A stretch of DNA of 64,000 nucleotides from Baekduia alba (GTDB lineage: Bacteria > Actinomycetota > Thermoleophilia > Solirubrobacterales > Solirubrobacteraceae): the NCBI RefSeq assembly GCF_028416635.1, contig NZ_CP114013.1, positions 4,154,001 through 4,218,000 of the forward strand. The letters are read 5' to 3'. Made by a program: the position numbers and the translations under genes. The notes under the pieces were generated by a model, which saw only the letters and a list, made by a program, of their open reading frames with translations, ran no database searches and had not been told where the DNA came from. The stretch's first letter is position 1, and each line of letters opens with the position of its first letter. Shown piece after piece: positions 35,527 to 44,289 of the stretch.

Positions 35527-36680
35527 GAGCCGTCGTCTGCCAGCACGCCGACCTGGAGGTCGTCGACCTCCCCGACCCCACGCCCGGCGCGGGCCAGGTC
35601 CGGCTGACGGTCGAGCGCTGCGGGATCTGCGGGTCCGACCTCCACGCCCGGCACGGGATCGACGCGTGGGCGGACATGGCCGCCAAGACCGGCTACGAGC
35701 GCTTCGGCCGCTCCGACCAGCCGCTGGTCTTCGGCCACGAGTTCTCGGGCCGCGTCGCCGAGTACGGCCCCAAGGCCAAGGGGTCGATCCCGACCGGGAC
35801 GCCGGTCGTCGCGCTCCCGCTCGTGCGCGGCACCGAGGGCATCGATGCCGTCGGGCTGTCGCTGCACGCGCCCGGCGGCTACGCCGAGCAGGTCATCGCC
35901 CAGGAGTCGATGATGCTCGCGGTGCCCAACGGGCTGCCGACCGACGTCGCCGCGCTCACCGAGCCGATGGCCGTCGCGTGGCACGCGGTCCGGCGCGGCG
36001 AGGTCGGCAAGCGCGACGTCGCGATCGTCATCGGCTGCGGGCCGGTCGGCCTCGGCGTGATCCTGGCCCTGAAGGCCAAGGGCGTGAAGACCGTCGTGGC
36101 GAGCGACTTCTCCCCCGGCCGCCGCGCGCTGGCGACGCGCTGCGGCGCCGACGTCGTGATCGACCCCGCGGAGGGGTCGCCGTTCGCGGGCGGCGAGCAG
36201 CGCGGGCACGTGGTCGAGGCCGAGGCCGCGTTCGAGCTGGCCGTCTCCACGCGCGAGAAGCTCGAGCGCCTGCCCGTCGGCTGGTGGCACGTCTGGCGCC
36301 TGGGCGAGAAGCTCGGCGCCAAGCCCAAGCACCCCGTGATCTTCGAGTGCGTCGGCGTCCCGGGCGTGATCGAGTCCATCATCGACGAGGCCCCGCTGTT
36401 CTCGCGGGTCGTGGTCGTCGGCGTCTGCGTCGGCGAGGACCGCTTCACGCCGGCCATGGCCATCAACAAGGAGATCGACCTCCGCTTCGTCCTCGGCTAC
36501 ACGCCGCTGGAGTTCCGCGACACCTTGATGATGCTCGCCGAGGGTGAGCTCGACCCGCGCCCGCTGATGACCGGGACCGTCGGCCTGGCCGGCGTCGACG
36601 CGGCGTTCACCGCGCTCGGCGACCCCGACGCTCAGGCGAAGGTCTTGATCGATCCGCGTTCTGATGCGGTCACGCCCTGA
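35523..36680 (+). CDS. Zinc-dependent medium-chain alcohol dehydrogenase
   Basis: 385 residues. Catalytic zinc ligands CGICGSDLHARHG (Cys ~37) and FGHEFSG (His/Glu), and the NAD(P) motif VIVIGCGPVGLGVILALKAKG, are intact; the four-Cys structural zinc loop is absent. The linker near 200-260 with GWWHVWRLGEKLG is unusual. It is translationally coupled to the AraC-DinB gene, which may regulate it. Its 3' end overlaps the convergent PAP2 gene by 49 nt. Substrate unknown. Confidence 0.88.
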   Translation: MRAVVCQHADLEVVDLPDPTPGAGQVRLTVERCGICGSDLHARHGIDAWADMAAKTGYERFGRSDQPLVFGHEFSGRVAEYGPKAKGSIPTGTPVVALPLVRGTEGIDAVGLSLHAPGGYAEQVIAQESMMLAVPNGLPTDVAALTEPMAVAWHAVRRGEVGKRDVAIVIGCGPVGLGVILALKAKGVKTVVASDFSPGRRALATRCGADVVIDPAEGSPFAGGEQRGHVVEAEAAFELAVSTREKLERLPVGWWHVWRLGEKLGAKPKHPVIFECVGVPGVIESIIDEAPLFSRVVVVGVCVGEDRFTPAMAINKEIDLRFVLGYTPLEFRDTLMMLAEGELDPRPLMTGTVGLAGVDAAFTALGDPDAQAKVLIDPRSDAVTP

Positions 36681-37576
36681 TCGCCACGCGCCGCCCGCCG
36701 CCGCGCGAGCAGCCGCCCCGCGAGCGCGACCGCGGTGAAGGCGATCGCCGCGTAGGCCCAGCCGACGACGATGTCGGCCACGAAGTGCTCGCCGCCGTAG
36801 ACGAGCGAGAAGCCCATCGCCAGCGTGTAAAGGCCGAAGCCGATCCGGTAGCGCCAGCCGTCGCGCCAGAAGAACAGGAGCAGCGTGGCCGGGTAGGCGG
36901 CGTGCAGCGACGGCATCGCCGCGACGAGGTTGACCAGGCCGTCCCCGGTCTCGAAGAGATCGGCCGCGGTGCGCACGCCGAAGTGGCCCCAGACCGTCGG
37001 GACGATCTTGTCGACCGCCCCGATCTCCCCCAGGTCGCCGGCCAGCCACGGCGGCTGCGCCGGGTACAGCCAGTAGGTCAGGAACGCCATCAGCGTGACC
37101 GTGACGATCACCGAGACGTAGCGGGCGAAGCGGTCGTGGGCGACCTTCCACAGGATCGCCGCGACGATCCAGATCGTGAAGAAGTGGCTCAGGTACGTCA
37201 GCCAGATCCCGACGTCGTACCAGTGGATGTGCCCCGGGTCGTAGAGGTGGTGCTGGAGCCACACGGTCGGGACCTGGCCGCCGCCGAGCCACTTGTCGAA
37301 GTCGAGCTGCGGCGTGATGTGCGCGTGGGCGTCGGACACGCTGACCGCCCCGCGCAGGTAGTCGTAGACGATGAGCAGCGCCAGCAGCGGCGTCCACTCC
37401 AGCAGCATCCGGCCCCAGCTCCGCCACGCGCGCAGGCTGACCGCGGCGAGCCCGAGCACGATCCAGAAGAACAGCTGCGCGTGCTCGAGCGGCAGGCCGT
37501 TGACGAGCGTCGTCGCGACGAGGGCGACGAGGTACCCGGCGATCACCAACCCCGAGACGACGCGCCACGAAACCAT
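36632..37576 (-). CDS. PAP2-superfamily membrane phosphatase (inositolphosphotransferase-like)
   Basis: 314 residues with about six to seven membrane segments. The PAP2 catalytic motifs are visible: AAMPSLHAAYPATLLL (S-x-H) and VYGGEHFVADIVVGWAYA (G-x-x-H-x-x-x-D), plus RAWRSWGRMLLEWTPLL before TM3. The layout is that of AUR1-like/inositolphosphotransferase-type PAP2 proteins of actinobacteria, which act on lipid-linked phosphates at the outer face of the membrane. ATG 37576 lies 29 nt after the GH92 stop, so both are likely in one transcript. Confidence 0.85.
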   Translation of the reverse strand: MVSWRVVSGLVIAGYLVALVATTLVNGLPLEHAQLFFWIVLGLAAVSLRAWRSWGRMLLEWTPLLALLIVYDYLRGAVSVSDAHAHITPQLDFDKWLGGGQVPTVWLQHHLYDPGHIHWYDVGIWLTYLSHFFTIWIVAAILWKVAHDRFARYVSVIVTVTLMAFLTYWLYPAQPPWLAGDLGEIGAVDKIVPTVWGHFGVRTAADLFETGDGLVNLVAAMPSLHAAYPATLLLFFWRDGWRYRIGFGLYTLAMGFSLVYGGEHFVADIVVGWAYAAIAFTAVALAGRLLARRRAARGDQGVTASERGSIKTFA

Positions 37577-37605
37577 CCGCGAGACGATAACCGCGCGGCG
37601 CCCCG

Positions 37606-40059
37606 CTAGCGCCCGCAGGCCGCCGCGCCGCCGAACGACGGCGGCGCCGCCGTCTCCGCCGTCCCCCACGTCTGCGCCGCGCTGGCCGACAGGTCGACGT
37701 CGATCCGCGTGCGGCCTCGGCGCAGCGCGCCGTAGGCCAGCCACGTCCGGGTCAGCGGCTTGCCGTTCAGGCGGACGGCGTGCACGTAGGGGCGCGACGG
37801 CGCGGCGCGCGGCGCCCGGATCTCGACCGTCCTGCCGCCCGCGAGCTTCAGCGTGACCTTCGGGAACAGCGGGCTGCCGAGCGTGAGGACGCCCGTCCCG
37901 GGCACCGACGGCGACAGCCCGAGCGCGCCGAAGACCCACCACGCCGACATCTGGCCGCCGTCGTCGTTGCCCGGAAAGCCGCCGGGCGTCGCGCGGTAGA
38001 GCGACAGCATGGCCTTGCGGACGATGCCCGCGCCCGCCGCCGGCCGGCCGAGCCAGTTGTAGAGGGCGGGCGTCAGCAGCGTGGGCTCGTTGCCCAGGAA
38101 CGCCTTGTCGCTCTCGGCGCCGCTGTTGAGGGTGGTGAAGAAGGTGTCCAGGCGCGCGCGGGCCGCGTCGCGCCCGCCGAGCGCGGCGACCAGGCCGGCG
38201 ACGTCCTGCGGGACGAACCACGTGTACTGCGCGGCCGTGCCCTCGACGAAGCCGGCGCCGCCGGCGCCGGGCTGCGCGACGAACGCGCCGGTCGCCGCGG
38301 CGCGCGGCTGCATCAGGCCGGTCGCCGGGTCGAAGACGTTGCGCCAGTTGCCGGCGCGGGCGGCGAACGCGCCGCAGGTGGCGGCGTCGCCGGCGCCCGC
38401 CGCGACGCGGGCGATCCCGAAGTCGGCGAGCGCGTACTCGAGCGTCGTGGACGCCGTGCCCCACACCTTGGCGGGCGCCACGGTCTGGCCGGGCGAGTCG
38501 GTGTTCTGCTCGAAGCCGACGTAGCCGAGGCGCTGGTAGTCGTCCAGGCCGGCGCGCTCCACGTAGCCGCCGTTGGCGATCACCTTGGGTTGGGTGGCGC
38601 CGGCGACCATCGCCCTGACCGCCGCCTTGGCGTCGAAGTCGCGCGCGCCGAACGCGTAGGCGCCGGCGATCAGCAGGTCGGCGGGATCGCCGACCATGAC
38701 GTTGGTCTGGCCCGAGAGCACCGGCCACTTCGGCAGGCTGCCGCCGTCGTGCTGGTCGGCGACCATGCTGCGCACGAGGTCGGACGCCGCCCGCGGCGCG
38801 ACGAGCGCCATCAGCGGCATCTGCGAGCGGTAGGTGTCCCACCCGGAGATGTTGGAGTACTTGTCGAAGCCGGCGGCGCGATGGACGCGGCCGTCCTGGC
38901 CCAGGTAGCGGCCGTCGGCGTCGGAGACGACGTTCGGCATGACCTGCGCGTGGTAGAGCGACGTGGAGAAGATCTCGCGGTCGCGGGCGGCGCCGCCGTC
39001 GACCTGGATCGCGCCGAGCTGCCGGGCCCAGGCGCGCCGCGCGGCGGCGCGCGCCGCGCCGAACGACCGGCGAGCGAGTGCGTCGGCCGCCAGGTTGTGG
39101 CGCGCGCCGGCCACGCTGACCGTCGAGATCGCGACGCGCGCGACGACCGCGCGCTGGGCGTCGCCGGCGGTGTCGAACGTCGCATAGGCGCCGGCCTGCG
39201 CGCCCTTGGTCGGGTTGCCGGGCACGGCCTTCGGGCCGCCGCCGAGGCGCTTGTACTGCAACAACAGCGGGCCGGTCCGGTCGGCGACCTCGTCCGACGT
39301 GCTGCGGCCGCCGGGCCGCAGCGTCGTCCGCCGCCACGTCCCGGACGTCGCGAACGGTCGGTCGAAGCGGATGACGAAGTGCAAGGTGTAGCGGTCGGCG
39401 GCGTAGCAGAAGCCGCCACTGCCGACGGTCCCGCTGATCTCGCGCCGTGCCGGGTCGACGCGCAGGTTCGCGACGGTGTTGCCCATCGCGCTGCCGCCGG
39501 CGTTGACGAGGATCGAGCCGTGCGGCCCACGCGGGAACGTGACGCGCAGCGCGCCGGCGCGCTGGGTCGCGGTCAGCTCGGCCTCGATGGCGCGCCTGCC
39601 CGGGTTCAGCCGCACGCGGTAGTCGCCCGGCCGGGCGACCTCGCCGCGGTGCGTGAAGGCCGCGACGTACCGCGGGTTCACGTCGTAGGAGCCCTTGACC
39701 GAGGGCGCCGCGTCCACCGCGTGCGTCGTCGGCAGCAGCGGCACGTCGGAGAGCGCCGCGCAGCCGGCGCCGGACAGGTGCGTGAGGCTGAAGCCCTTGA
39801 TCTCGTCGTCGCGGTAGGAGTAGCCGCCGGCCGGGTTGACGATCCCCGGCGCGGTGTCCGGGCTCAGCTGCACCATCCCGAACGGCGCGACCGCGCCCGG
39901 GTAGGTGGCGCCCGCACCGCCGCCCGTCCCGAAGTCCGCCGCGCCCTCGTCGGTCCCGATCCGGGTGTCCACGCTGGCCGACGGCGAGCCCGCCCACGCG
40001 GGTGCGGCCCCCACGAGCATCGTCGCCGCGACCCCTACGACCCACCCTCTCCCGAGCAC
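37606..40059 (-). CDS. Secreted GH92 alpha-mannosidase
   Basis: 817 residues from GTG 40059 (alternative GTG 40101). Signal peptide VLGRGWVVGVAATMLVGAAP ending WAG. The two-domain GH92 pattern is clear: VDTRIGTDEG, TYPGAVAPFGMVQLSPDT, SLTHLSGAGCAALSDVPLLP in the N-terminal beta domain, and GWDTYRSQMPLM, GFEQNTDSPGQTVAPAKVWG, FLGNEPTLLTPALYNWLG, GNDDGGQMSAWWVFGALG in the catalytic barrel (the last two are hallmarks). GH92 enzymes are calcium-dependent exo-alpha-mannosidases. Exported; followed by the PAP2 gene. Confidence 0.92.
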   Translation of the reverse strand: MLGRGWVVGVAATMLVGAAPAWAGSPSASVDTRIGTDEGAADFGTGGGAGATYPGAVAPFGMVQLSPDTAPGIVNPAGGYSYRDDEIKGFSLTHLSGAGCAALSDVPLLPTTHAVDAAPSVKGSYDVNPRYVAAFTHRGEVARPGDYRVRLNPGRRAIEAELTATQRAGALRVTFPRGPHGSILVNAGGSAMGNTVANLRVDPARREISGTVGSGGFCYAADRYTLHFVIRFDRPFATSGTWRRTTLRPGGRSTSDEVADRTGPLLLQYKRLGGGPKAVPGNPTKGAQAGAYATFDTAGDAQRAVVARVAISTVSVAGARHNLAADALARRSFGAARAAARRAWARQLGAIQVDGGAARDREIFSTSLYHAQVMPNVVSDADGRYLGQDGRVHRAAGFDKYSNISGWDTYRSQMPLMALVAPRAASDLVRSMVADQHDGGSLPKWPVLSGQTNVMVGDPADLLIAGAYAFGARDFDAKAAVRAMVAGATQPKVIANGGYVERAGLDDYQRLGYVGFEQNTDSPGQTVAPAKVWGTASTTLEYALADFGIARVAAGAGDAATCGAFAARAGNWRNVFDPATGLMQPRAAATGAFVAQPGAGGAGFVEGTAAQYTWFVPQDVAGLVAALGGRDAARARLDTFFTTLNSGAESDKAFLGNEPTLLTPALYNWLGRPAAGAGIVRKAMLSLYRATPGGFPGNDDGGQMSAWWVFGALGLSPSVPGTGVLTLGSPLFPKVTLKLAGGRTVEIRAPRAAPSRPYVHAVRLNGKPLTRTWLAYGALRRGRTRIDVDLSASAAQTWGTAETAAPPSFGGAAACGR

Positions 40060-40154
40060 GGCCGGGACCCTACGCCACGCGAGATGAGCAAGGGCCGCCA
40101 CACTCTCCCGCGCCGGCCGTTCTCCTCACAGCTGTCAACTACACCGAGGTTCCG

Positions 40155-40916
40155 ATGCACTTCAACAAGTCAACTCGCAGCACCGTGGTCGCCGCTCTGG
40201 CGATGGGGTCGCTGGCCGCGGTCCCGGCCGTCTCGTCCGCCTCGGCGCCGCCGAACAACGGCGTGCGCCACATCGTCGACTCCAGCACGCTGACCGAGAA
40301 CGGGAGCGTCAAGCGCAAGATGGACGTCGAGACGTGGCTCGATGCGGACAGCGAGTTCTACGTCACGACGGTCGGCGACTTCGTCGCCGAGAACGCGATC
40401 AACGCCAACGGCTACTACGGCTACACCGCGCTGAACAACGTGCTGCTCCACAACGCCGAGAGCTCGGGCGTGCAGGACGAGGCCGACCCGGCGACCTACC
40501 ACGCCGACGCGCTCCCGTCCTCCGGCAGCGACACGATCCGCGGCATCGCGGTCGAGAAGCGCGTTGCGCCGCCCGGCAACGACCCGACGCAGCTCCATGG
40601 CGAGTACTACGTCAACCCCGCGACCGGTCGCCTCGTCCGCTACGACTGGGTGACGACGACGGGCACGGTGGTCGATCGGACCGACATCCTGACCGACGAG
40701 GTCCTGCCCGACACGCCGGCCAACCACGCCCAGGCCGACCTCCACTCCTACCCGGGTGCGAAGACGGAGGAGTTCGTCAACCCGGCGCCGTCGGCGGCCG
40801 GCGCGCGCAAGCGTCGCGCGGCGGCCCACGCCAAGGCCAAGCGCAAGGCCGCCCAGCGCAAGGCCGCCAAGCACCGCAAGGCCACGAGCAAGCACCGCAC
40901 CACGAGCGGGCGGTGA
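40155..40916 (+). CDS. Secreted protein with Lys/Arg/Ala-rich tail
   Basis: 253 residues from ATG 40155 (GAGG 5 nt upstream). Signal peptide MHFNKSTRSTVVAALAMGSL ending SSASA. The mature part is a mixed domain of unknown family (DVETWLDADSEFYVTTVGDF, HGEYYVNPATGRLVRYDW) and from about residue 215 a strongly basic low-complexity tail (AHAKAKRKAAQRKAAKHRK) to the end. Such tails bind cell wall or nucleic acid; that is inference. First gene of a three-gene run ending with a sigma factor; its stop overlaps the next start (GTGA). Confidence 0.8.
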   Translation: MHFNKSTRSTVVAALAMGSLAAVPAVSSASAPPNNGVRHIVDSSTLTENGSVKRKMDVETWLDADSEFYVTTVGDFVAENAINANGYYGYTALNNVLLHNAESSGVQDEADPATYHADALPSSGSDTIRGIAVEKRVAPPGNDPTQLHGEYYVNPATGRLVRYDWVTTTGTVVDRTDILTDEVLPDTPANHAQADLHSYPGAKTEEFVNPAPSAAGARKRRAAAHAKAKRKAAQRKAAKHRKATSKHRTTSGR

Positions 40917-41236
40917 CGCGCGGATCCATGCTGGGGGCTCCGGCCGCTCGCCTGCGGGCGAGCGGCCGGTCTGCGCGTGCCGCCGCCGCGTGCGCGGCGT
41001 TCGCGGTCGTGAGCGCGCTGGCCGCGGCACCGGCCGGCGCCCACGCGGCGCCGCGCGTGGAGCGGCTGTGCTCCCCCCACGTCCAGCTCCGCGACCACCC
41101 GCGCGGCGTCGTCATCGGTCACCTGTATGCGCCCCAGCGGGTCACCGTGACGTGGACCGACGCGACGACGCACTGGTGGCGGATCCGGACGCGCGCGGAC
41201 GTGATCGGCTGGATCCCGCCCCAGACCGGGTGCTGA
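40913..41236 (+). CDS. Small secreted SH3-like protein
   Basis: 107 residues from GTG 40913, overlapping the previous stop by 4 nt; ATG 40928 is the alternative. A signal peptide (RAAAACAAFAVVSALAAAPA, ending GAHA) is followed by a short beta domain LCSPHVQLRDHPRGVVIGHL...VTVTWTDATTHWWRIRTRAD VIGWIPPQ that reads as a bacterial SH3 unit (ending in the typical GWIP). A strong hairpin lies in its first codons. Two nt separate it from the sigma-factor gene. Confidence 0.72.
   Translation: MTRGSMLGAPAARLRASGRSARAAAACAAFAVVSALAAAPAGAHAAPRVERLCSPHVQLRDHPRGVVIGHLYAPQRVTVTWTDATTHWWRIRTRADVIGWIPPQTGC
40940..40969. terminator. Perfect 13-bp hairpin at the start of the SH3 gene
   Basis: CCGGCCGCTCGCC/GGCGAGCGGCCGG with loop TGCG lies just after the stop of the upstream secreted-protein gene and inside the first codons of the SH3 gene. 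It could be an attenuator or internal terminator limiting read-through into the sigma gene. Confidence 0.45.
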
Positions 41237-41238
41237 CG

Positions 41239-42453
41239 ATGATCGGCCGGACCACGACCGACGATCGCCTCGTCACCGCCTACCGCGGCGGCGACGACGC
41301 CGCGTTCGACGAGCTGGCGCGCCGCTACCGCGCGCAGGTGCAGCGGTACGCGGCCTCGATCCTCGGCGACCGCCGCGCACTGGCCGAGGACGTCGCGCAG
41401 GAGACGCTGCTCCGGGCCGCGCTGGCGCTGCGCCGCGACGACCGCCCGATCCACGTCCGCGCCTGGCTGCTGACCGTCGCCCGCAACTGCTGCCTGGACG
41501 AGCTCGCGCGCACGCGCGCGTCACCGGTCGACGTGACCGTCCTCGCCGACCGGCTGCCCTCCGCGCAGGGGACGCCGGAGCAGCGGCTCGACATCAAGCA
41601 GGACCTGGCGGCCGTCGTGTCCGACATCGCGCTGCTGCCGTCGCTGCAGCGCCACGCGCTCGTCCGGCGCGAGGTCGACGGGATCTCCCACGCCGAGCTC
41701 GCGCGCGAGCTGGGCACGACCACCCAGGCCACGCGCAGCCTCGTGATGCGCGCGCGGGTGGCGCTGGTGCGCGACCGCGAGGCGCGCGACGCCGCGTGCG
41801 ACGAGATCCGCGACGACCTCCTGCGCGCCACCGACGAGCGCCGCCGCGCGTCGATGCGCACCTACCGCCATCTCGGCGGCTGCGCCGACTGCCGCCGGTT
41901 CAAGAGCCGGATCCGCACGACGCGCCGTGCGCTGGCCGCGCTCGTCCCGGCCCCGCTGCTCGTCGCGCTCGTCGGGGCGAAGGTCGCGGCGGTGAGCACC
42001 GCCGGCGGCAAGGCGACGCTGGCCAAGACGGCCGCGGTCGGCTGCGCCGGCGCGTGCCTCACCGCGGGTGCGGTGGAGCTCGCGCCGCACACGTTCGGCG
42101 CGGGCACGCCGTCGCCGCAGCGCGTCGACAGCGTCCTGCTCGCCGGCGGCCGCATCGCCCGCCGCCAGCCGCTGCCGCGTGGCGTCGCGCTCGTGCAGCG
42201 CGCGGTCCCGGCGGCGAGCGGCGCCTCGTCGCTGGCCGTGACGCTCGCCTGCCCGGACGGCCTGCGCGTCGGCGACCTCCTCGCGCCGATCGGCGGGCGC
42301 GCGACGATGTACTACCGCCCGGCGCCGCGGATCGGCGTCGACCGCAGCGCACGGGTCGTCGTCGACCGGCCGGCGACGCTCCGCACGGGCCTGACCGCCC
42401 GCATCCTCTGCGTGCGCACGCCAGGCCCGGGCGGCGCGCAGCGGCGCCCGTGA
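41239..42453 (+). CDS. ECF sigma factor fused to anti-sigma-like zinc motif and membrane segment
   Basis: 404 residues from ATG 41239. Residues 5-170 are an ECF sigma factor: region 2 with FDELARRYRAQVQRYAASIL and LAEDVAQETLLRAALALR, region 4 with LLPSLQRHALVRREVDGISH and ELARELGTTTQATRSLVMRA. Then MRTYRHLGGCADCRRFKSRI gives H-x3-C-x2-C, the zinc motif of anti-sigma factors (ZAS), and a hydrophobic stretch (about 235-275) that can cross the membrane, leaving an extracytoplasmic beta-rich tail. So sigma, zinc anti-sigma and sensor parts seem joined in one chain. It follows two secreted-protein genes, which are likely targets or partners. Confidence 0.85.
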   Translation: MIGRTTTDDRLVTAYRGGDDAAFDELARRYRAQVQRYAASILGDRRALAEDVAQETLLRAALALRRDDRPIHVRAWLLTVARNCCLDELARTRASPVDVTVLADRLPSAQGTPEQRLDIKQDLAAVVSDIALLPSLQRHALVRREVDGISHAELARELGTTTQATRSLVMRARVALVRDREARDAACDEIRDDLLRATDERRRASMRTYRHLGGCADCRRFKSRIRTTRRALAALVPAPLLVALVGAKVAAVSTAGGKATLAKTAAVGCAGACLTAGAVELAPHTFGAGTPSPQRVDSVLLAGGRIARRQPLPRGVALVQRAVPAASGASSLAVTLACPDGLRVGDLLAPIGGRATMYYRPAPRIGVDRSARVVVDRPATLRTGLTARILCVRTPGPGGAQRRP

Positions 42454-42460
42454 CCGCGGC

Positions 42461-43459
42461 TCAGTGCTCGACGGTGAGGACGATCTTGCCACCCTGCTCG
42501 TTGGTCTCCATGTAGCGGTGCGCAGCGGCGACCTCGCCGAGGTCGAAGGTCCGGTCGATCACCGGCGCGAGCGGGCCGGCGCGGACGCCCCGGTTGATGA
42601 ACGCCTCGGCCCGCCGGAAGCGCTCCGGGTCGGCGAGCAGGTGGTAGACCGCGTAGCCGTACACGTTGATCGGCCACGACATGGGCAACGGCGTCGGCTG
42701 GCCGTCGAGCCAGCCGTAGACGATCGCCATGCCGTCAGGGCTCAACGCCAGCACGAGCTCCGAGAGCTGCGGGCCGCCGACCGCGTCGAAGATCAGCCGC
42801 GCCCCGCGTCCGGCGGTGAGCGCATGCACCTGCTCGACCACGCCACCGTCGTCGCTGGCGATGACGTGCGCGGCGCCGGCCGCGCGCAGCGCGTCGGCCT
42901 TCGTCCCGGTCCGGGTGACCGCGATCGCCGTCGCGCCGAGGTGGTCGGCCAGCTGGATCGCCGCCAGGCCGACGGTGCTGGACGCCGCGGTGACGACCAC
43001 CGTGTCGCCGGGCTGCAGCTTCCCGACCTCGACCAGGCCTCCGTAGGCCGTCAAGGCCGGCATCCACAACGCCGCGCCGGTCACCGCGTCCATGTCCGCC
43101 GGCCGCCGGATGAGGCGGTCGGCCGGCACGACGACCCGATCGCCGTAGACGCCGTAGAGCGACATGCCCGCGTCGGTCGGCTTGGCCAGCATGCTGACGG
43201 CGTCGCCGACGGCGAAGCCGGCCACCGCGTCGCCGACCGCCTCGACGACCCCGGCGGCCTCGGTCCCGAGCCGCGACTTGGGCAGGACGGCGTCGTAGTA
43301 GTACCCGCCGCTGCGCACCAGGACGTCGCCGCGGTTGACGCCGATCGCGTCGACGCGAACCCGGACCTCACCCGCTCCGGGCTCGGGGATCTCGACCTCC
43401 TCGAGGTAGAGCACCTCCGGAGCGCCGAGCTCGTCGAACAGCACCGCCGTGGCCTTCAT
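42461..43459 (-). CDS. Zinc-free MDR quinone oxidoreductase
   Basis: 332 residues from ATG 43459 with AGGAAGAG 7 nt upstream. MDR features: IPEPGAGEVRVRVDAIGVNRGDVLVRSGG, KSRLGTEAAGVVEAVGDAV, and NADPH site VVVTAASSTVGLAAIQLADHLGA. No catalytic zinc Cys; the closest group is zeta-crystallin/NADPH:quinone reductase. Divergent from a TetR gene, which is probably its regulator. Confidence 0.9.
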   Translation of the reverse strand: MKATAVLFDELGAPEVLYLEEVEIPEPGAGEVRVRVDAIGVNRGDVLVRSGGYYYDAVLPKSRLGTEAAGVVEAVGDAVAGFAVGDAVSMLAKPTDAGMSLYGVYGDRVVVPADRLIRRPADMDAVTGAALWMPALTAYGGLVEVGKLQPGDTVVVTAASSTVGLAAIQLADHLGATAIAVTRTGTKADALRAAGAAHVIASDDGGVVEQVHALTAGRGARLIFDAVGGPQLSELVLALSPDGMAIVYGWLDGQPTPLPMSWPINVYGYAVYHLLADPERFRRAEAFINRGVRAGPLAPVIDRTFDLGEVAAAHRYMETNEQGGKIVLTVEH

Positions 43460-43562
43460 CACGTCTCTTCCTGTCGCGGGCTCGTTCATGCGCCGTTGCA
43501 TTTCCGTGCACCGTTCATTTTTAGTTCGCCGCACTATAAGACCGCGCTGTACGATGTCAAGC

Positions 43563-44273
43563 ATGGAAGCGGAGATCGTGGGTCGCCGAGCGCGGCTGCG
43601 GGCCCAGACCACCGCGGAGATCAAGGCGATCGCCCTCCAGCTCATGGCCCAGGGCGGACCCGACGCGATCTCGCTGCGCGCGATCGCTCGCGAGATGGGG
43701 ATGAGCGGAAGCGCCATCTACAGCTACTTCGCGACGCGCGACGACTTGGTCACGACGCTGATCGCCGACCTCTACACCTCGCTGGTGGATCAGGTGGAGG
43801 CCGCGCGCGACGCTGTTGGGGCCGAGGACGTCGCGGGCCGGATCATCGCCTGGGGCACGGCGATGCGCGCGTGGTCGCTGGCCAACCCCGAAGGCTTCCG
43901 GCTCATCTACGGCGATCCGGTCAGGGGCTACCAGCCGCCGGCCAGCGGGCCCGCGCCGGACGCCGCGAAGCGCGCGTGCGTGGGCCTGGTCGAGATCGTC
44001 GCCTCCGCCTGGCCGTTCGCGAAGGACCTCCAACCGAACGACGACCACCAGTGGTCGGACTTCTCACCCGGCCTGGCGACGACGGTCCGCGAGCGCTTCC
44101 CCGCCCTGCCCCCGGCAGCGGTCGCTCTCGCGCTGCGTGTCTGGGGCCGCACGCAGGGACTCCTCTCCCTGGAGATCTACGGCCACCTCGGGCTGCATAC
44201 CAGCAAGCCCGGCGCGGTCTACCACGATGAGATGCTGGACCTGGTCCGGTCGCTGGGCGTCGCGGCGCCGTGA
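43563..44273 (+). CDS. TetR-family repressor
   Basis: 236 residues from ATG 43563. N-terminal HTH AIALQLMAQGGPDAISLRAIAREMGMSGSAIYSYFATRDDLVTTL is typical TetR; the C-terminal part GTAMRAWSLANPEGFRLIYGDP belongs to the TetR_C_13/WHG-like ligand domain. The intergenic region to the quinone reductase gene is A+T-richer (TTTTTAG, CTATAAG) and likely holds both promoters. It probably represses the reductase in response to a reactive compound (inference). Confidence 0.9.
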   Translation: MEAEIVGRRARLRAQTTAEIKAIALQLMAQGGPDAISLRAIAREMGMSGSAIYSYFATRDDLVTTLIADLYTSLVDQVEAARDAVGAEDVAGRIIAWGTAMRAWSLANPEGFRLIYGDPVRGYQPPASGPAPDAAKRACVGLVEIVASAWPFAKDLQPNDDHQWSDFSPGLATTVRERFPALPPAAVALALRVWGRTQGLLSLEIYGHLGLHTSKPGAVYHDEMLDLVRSLGVAAP

Positions 44274-44289
44274 CGCGCGGGGCCGGCCG

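Noticed and set aside
37577-40045. Upstream extension of the PAP2 reading frame through the GH92 gene
   Set aside because: Overlaps the well-supported GH92 gene and is Arg-rich without motifs; ATG 37576 begins the real protein.
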